64,000 bases of DNA from contig CM043958.1 in the NCBI GenBank assembly GCA_014529385.2, forward strand, positions 77,648,169 through 77,712,168. The letters run 5' to 3'. Shown here piece after piece: positions 59,779 through 64,000 of this stretch. Made by a program: the position numbers and the translations under genes. Under the pieces are notes generated by a model. That model had not been told where the DNA came from. It worked only from the letters and a program-made list of their open reading frames with translations, and ran no database searches. How positions within the stretch are numbered: position 1 is the stretch's first letter; every line of letters starts with the position of its first letter. The stretch comes from Adiantum capillus-veneris (taxonomy: Eukaryota; Streptophyta; Polypodiopsida; Polypodiales; Pteridaceae).

Positions 59779-62700
59779 ATGGCTGACAATAATCAAGAGA
59801 GTAGAATGAACATTGATAGCTTTGATTTTGCACATGAAGGTGCTAATGATGATGCTCCCATGTTTGTGAATTATCTCGTCACTAGGTTGCAGCAAGCTAT
59901 GGGCAACCCTGCTTTGCAAGCCGAAGTTACTCAACAACTTCGTGCTTATGGAATTTCCGTTCCTCTCCCAGAGGAGAGAGAGCTTAGGAGGCCTCTTGAA
60001 CAGACCCCCAAAAGAAGACTCTCTCCCATTCGAGAGGAGGAATCCAAAGAGAAAGAAAGCAATGACAGTCTAAGTTCTTCTGAAGATGTGGTTCCACGAA
60101 GACGGCGGTCTAGACGATCGCCTACTCCTCCCAAGAGGAAAAGAGCAACCTATAGTCCTTCTCCTCATCACTCTGAAAGGCAAGAGAGGAAACAAAGGAA
60201 GAAAAGGGCTAGGAAGAGGTCACCCTCTTCTCCTTCTTCTTCACCTTCCTCCTCTTCCGATGAAAGTTATGGCTATTCTCCTAGAGAATACAAGAGGGGA
60301 GGACATCGCAAATCATTTACTGCAAGGCGAAGGTCACAAAAGCTAAAGAAGTTCAAGGAGGGAGGAAAGAGTATCTCTTTTCTCACCTACGATGGCACCT
60401 TTGGTGCTACCGATAAAGTGTTGGCCTTCATCCAGCAATTTGATGCGGCCTTTGGGGACGAGGGCTTCACAGAGTCCTCCAAGCTACGCCATGTAGCTAT
60501 GCACTTCCAAAAATCAGCTCGTCAATGGTGGGCTAGCCTTCGTGGCAATGGAGAAGCCCCAAAGACATGGAAAACTCTACGAGTTTCCATTATGAAGCAA
60601 TTTCTTCCAAGCGATACTAAAGATAAAGTTCTTACCGAATGGCGCGGCTTGAAGCTTCTCTCTCATGAGTCTATCAACAAGTATGTAGACAAGTTTTGGG
60701 ATTTACATCTCAAAGCTACTGTCTTTCAAAAGATAGACTTTGCCGAGCAAAGACAGTAATTCTGTGCGGGATGACCTGAAGAGATGGCCGAATACATCAA
60801 CTCTCAACGGCCCGGTACTATTACCGAAGTAATCCACCACACCATGTTTGCTTCACGCATCAATTTCCATCAAGGGGCTAGACGTAATGTCAAGCCCATG
60901 GAAAACAAAGATAAAAATGATGCAAAGGGGAAATCCAATGCTCAAAATAATTCCCAAGGCACTTCCAACAACAACAATAACAACAACAACAATCGGTCCA
61001 AGGAGAAGGGAGTTTACAAAGGTAAAAACAAACTCTCTCCTGAAGAGCTTGAAGCTTTTCGCAAGGACCATAAATGTTTCAAGTGTGGGGAGCAAGGACA
61101 TGGCTATCGTTCTTGCCCCAAGAAGAATACTCGCAATGAGACTCCTAGGGCTTCCACCATCGAAGCTCCAAAAGAGGATGCTCATTGCAAAGGATCATCA
61201 CTCTCCTATGCTTGGGGAAAGGTAAGAGAGCATGATGCATTCATCTTGTTTGACCCTGGCTCTACTCTCAACTTCATATCAATAGAGTTGGCCACCAAGT
61301 TGGGCATTCAAGCTTTTGAGATGGGAGATATAGTAACAGCTGATGCAGCTTTCAAGGGACAACAAGCCTCCGTTACTCCCTTGATTGGGAAGTTGAGGCT
61401 TCATGTCCAAAGCTATGTCGACAAAGAAGACTTCTTCATCTCTCCTCTCCAACATCAGGATGTTATCCTAGGGGCACCATGGTTTGATCGCATGGCTGCC
61501 AACATGAAGTTCCCTGAAAAGAGAATTTACTTCACCTACAGGGGAAAGAACATGTATATAGATGCTAGTGAGCGTGGTCGCACTATTCCACTTGTAAATC
61601 CTCTTTCTTTTGATAAATCAATGAAGAGCTCAATTTCTGCGTACATGATTTATGTCAAAGAGTCTCTAAAAGCTAATAATGTTTCATCAAATGAAAATGA
61701 TAGGAATCAAGAAGAGTTAGACTTGTCTACTTTTCTAAAAGGATTCCAAGATGTGTTCATCGATGATATCCCTATGGACCTACCTCCAAAACGAGGGGAT
61801 GATGACCATCGTATTGAGCTCCTTCCAGGAAGCTCACCGCCTAACAAACCTCCTTATCAAGTCTCACAAGCTCAACAAGAGGAGATTATGAGGCAAGTAC
61901 AGGAATTGGTAGACAAAGGGATGGTGAGGCCTAGTTCCTCTCCCTTTTGTTCTCCAGTCCTTTTAGTGCAAAAGAAAGATGGTACATACCGTACGTGTGT
62001 GGACTATCGAGCACTAAACCATATCACTATCAAAAACAGATTTCCTGTGCCTCGGGTAGAAGATCTGTTTGATAAGCTACAAGGCTCTACCTACTTCAGT
62101 AGGATTGACCTTAAGAGTGGCTATCATCAAATAAGGATAGTGGATGAAGATATCCTAAAGACCGCGTTTCGCACAACATTTGGTCTTTATGAATATATAG
62201 TCATGCCTTTTGGCTTGACTAATGCACCAGCTACTTTCAATCGTCTCATGGAGAAAATTTTTAGACCATATCGTAAATTCACTGGAGTGTTCTTTGATGA
62301 TATCATCATCTACTCCAAGTCTTTGGAGGAACATAAGCAACATCTCCAAGTGATTTTTCAAGCCTTGAGGGAGAACAAACTTTTTCTCAACCAAAAGAAA
62401 AGTGAATTCTTCCTTCAAGAGATTCAATATCTAGGTCATATTATCTCTCACGATGGTATTCGTATGGATCCATCAAAGTTAGAGGTAATAAAATCATGGC
62501 CTAACCCAAGGAATCTACATGAGCTAAGAAGCTTTATTGGTATGTGTGCATACTATAGACGCTTCATAGCAAAATTCTCTCAAGTAGCAGGACCACTACA
62601 CGACTCAACAAAGAAGAACGTTAAGTTTGTATGGACTGCTAAGGAGCAAAATGCTTTTGAAAAACTCAAAGAGAAGCTTACTTCCCAACCAGTCCTCGTG

Positions 62701-64000
62701 CTTCCGGATCTCTCAAAACCATTTGAGGTCCAATGTGATGCTTGTGGTGATTACCTTGGAGCGGTTTTGCTTCAAGAAAGGCATGCCATAGCATATGAGA
62801 GCCGAAGGCTCAATAGTGATGAACGAGTCTTAGGCATTTATGAGAAAGAGCTTTTAGTTGTTCTACATGCCCTAGACACATGGAAGCACTATCTATTAGG
62901 GACTCCATTTATGCTACGAACCGACCACCAAAGTCTCAAGTATTTCATGACGCAAACTAAGCTTTCCGACAAACAAATGAGGTGGGCAAATTTTCTTTCG
63001 CAATTTAATTTCCATATTGCTCACATATCTGGTAAGCACAATCAAGTTGCCGATGCACTTTCACGACGACCAAAAGTTAATGCGGTGTCTATAGCTACTC
63101 ACAATGATCTATCCTCTATGATAGATGAGTATGCTACTGACCCTGACTTTAGAGACATAATGTCAGCCCTTGCTTTGGGGAAGAAAGAGGAACCATTCAC
63201 CCTACAGGATGGTTATCTTCTCCACGGCAATAGGCTATGTGTTACCCATTCCCTTCGTGAGAAGGTTATGTATGAATCCCATGCTCCTCCATATGCAGGG
63301 CATAGAGGTATTCAACCTACTCTCTGAGGAGTAGAGACGTATTTCTATTGGCCTACCATGAAAGTGGACATACAAGAGTATGTTTCAAAATGTGTAGTAT
63401 GCCAAAAGACCAAGTATGATAGAGGGAAGCAACCTGGATTACTCCAGCCATTGCCTATTCCAAATTCACCATGGGAGAGTATATCCATGGATTTCATCTT
63501 TGGATTACCCAAGTCTATCCATGGGAATACAGGAATATGGACAATAGTCGACAGGTTTAGCAAGCAAGCACATTTTATTCCTGTCAAAAAGACTATTAAG
63601 GCACATCAAATGGCAACTCTCTTCATATCACAGATTTTCAAGCACCATGGATTACCCACATCCATCGTGTCAGATAGAGATCCTAGAATAACCAGTAATT
63701 TCTAGAAAGGTCTCTTTGAAAATCTAGGAATAAGATTGAATTTCTCTTCGGCCTATCACCCACAAACGGATGGCCAAAGTGAGATAGCCAATCTTACGAT
63801 ACTCGATCTACTCAAGACTTATGTTACCGAAGTAGATCAACGCTCACAATGGGAAAAGTATTTACCTCTAGTAGAGTATGCCTACAATAATACTGTACAT
63901 ACTTCTACGGGGAAAGCACCTTTCGAGATCATAGAGGGAAGACCTAAAAGTCCCTTGCTACTCAAAGTACATGGGAAGATCTTCGCCGCCGATGAGTATA
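59779..64000 (+). pseudogene. Gypsy gag-pol polyprotein with four in-frame stops
   Basis: ATG at 59779 (MADNNQESRMN). Gag has an Arg/Ser-rich stretch (residues about 100-195; RRRRSRRSPTPPKRKR), then the gag core (FLTYDGTFGATDKVLAFIQQF ... QWWASLRG). Stops: TAA at about 60757 and TGA at about 60772. Pol reopens: zinc knuckle CFKCGEQGHGYRSC (61076-61117), protease FDPGSTLNFIS (about 61249), RT from VRPSSSPFCSPVLLVQKKDG through motif A SRIDLKSGYHQIR to motif C FFDDIIIYS (about 62293), RNase H LRTDHQSLKYF (about 62917). Integrase follows a TGA at 63325, with HHCC-type CVVCQKTK, then the D,D,E residues in SMDF, SDRD and GQSE; a TAG at 63703 splits it. All domains are collinear with the family; only stops prevent translation. 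No frameshift seen. Confidence 0.92.

Larger units (their letters stand above)
57790..64000 (+). mobile_element. Ty3/gypsy retrotransposon, 5' part (runs off window)
   Basis: 5' LTR 57790-59364 (TGTCAT...TTACA), primer-binding site at 59366-59378, gag from 59779, pol in the same frame to the window end within integrase. The LTR is of the same family as the one at 49010-52317, whose element ends in a chromodomain, so this one is probably a chromovirus too. The 3' part and 3' LTR lie outside, so target duplication and age cannot be determined. Confidence 0.92.

Overview
This is a stretch of plant nuclear DNA. The one host gene with clear function, at the left edge on the minus strand, is the 5' half of a nuclear-encoded, plastid-targeted zeta-carotene desaturase with short exons and GT-AG introns. 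The rest is mostly transposable elements, element debris, pentatricopeptide-repeat (PPR) gene fragments and long dinucleotide microsatellites (CT/GA and GT/CA). A repeat-rich land plant is certain. A seed-free plant (fern or lycophyte) is my inference from the unusual retroelements and the SSR load; no marker proves it.

Layout. 1-1968: ZDS gene (minus). 1969-6490: SSR-rich spacer. 6500-7832: a LINE ORF1-like relic with its own 3' tail. 7859-24348: two nested copies of a Penelope-like (PLE-like) reverse-transcriptase element coded on the minus strand. The outer copy has direct repeats A and A'. The inner copy (direct repeats B and B') sits between repeat A and the outer reverse transcriptase. 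Every repeat boundary is a (GT)n tract. 24349-29048: gypsy debris and unrecognised sequence. 29049-37128: a third, internally deleted PLE-like element (repeats C and C'). A 3.7-kb Ty1/copia element with a CATAC target duplication is inserted in its C' repeat.

37217-43308: gypsy debris, a gag fragment, a PPR fragment and spacer. 43309-46373: a second copia copy of the same family, more deleted and carrying a small internal inversion. 47480-48700: PPR pseudogene. 49010-53170: 3' end of a Ty3/gypsy chromovirus (minus), consisting of the C-terminal integrase/chromodomain region and an LTR that has been triplicated internally. 53220-57780: spacer with inverted and tandem repeats. 57790-64000: 5' LTR, primer-binding site, gag, protease, RT, RNase H and most of integrase of a gypsy element of the same LTR family (plus strand), with four stop codons; it runs off the window.

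The most unusual content is the PLE-like family. It has 1.7-2.3 kb promoter-bearing direct repeats and a long, unrecognised N-terminal protein region ahead of the RT. A 3' hairpin shows a compensatory base change between copies. All junctions examined lie in (GT)n/(CA)n microsatellites, which the elements also carry internally, so each insertion supplies new target sites. This nested arrangement is read directly from the sequence; the mechanism is inference.
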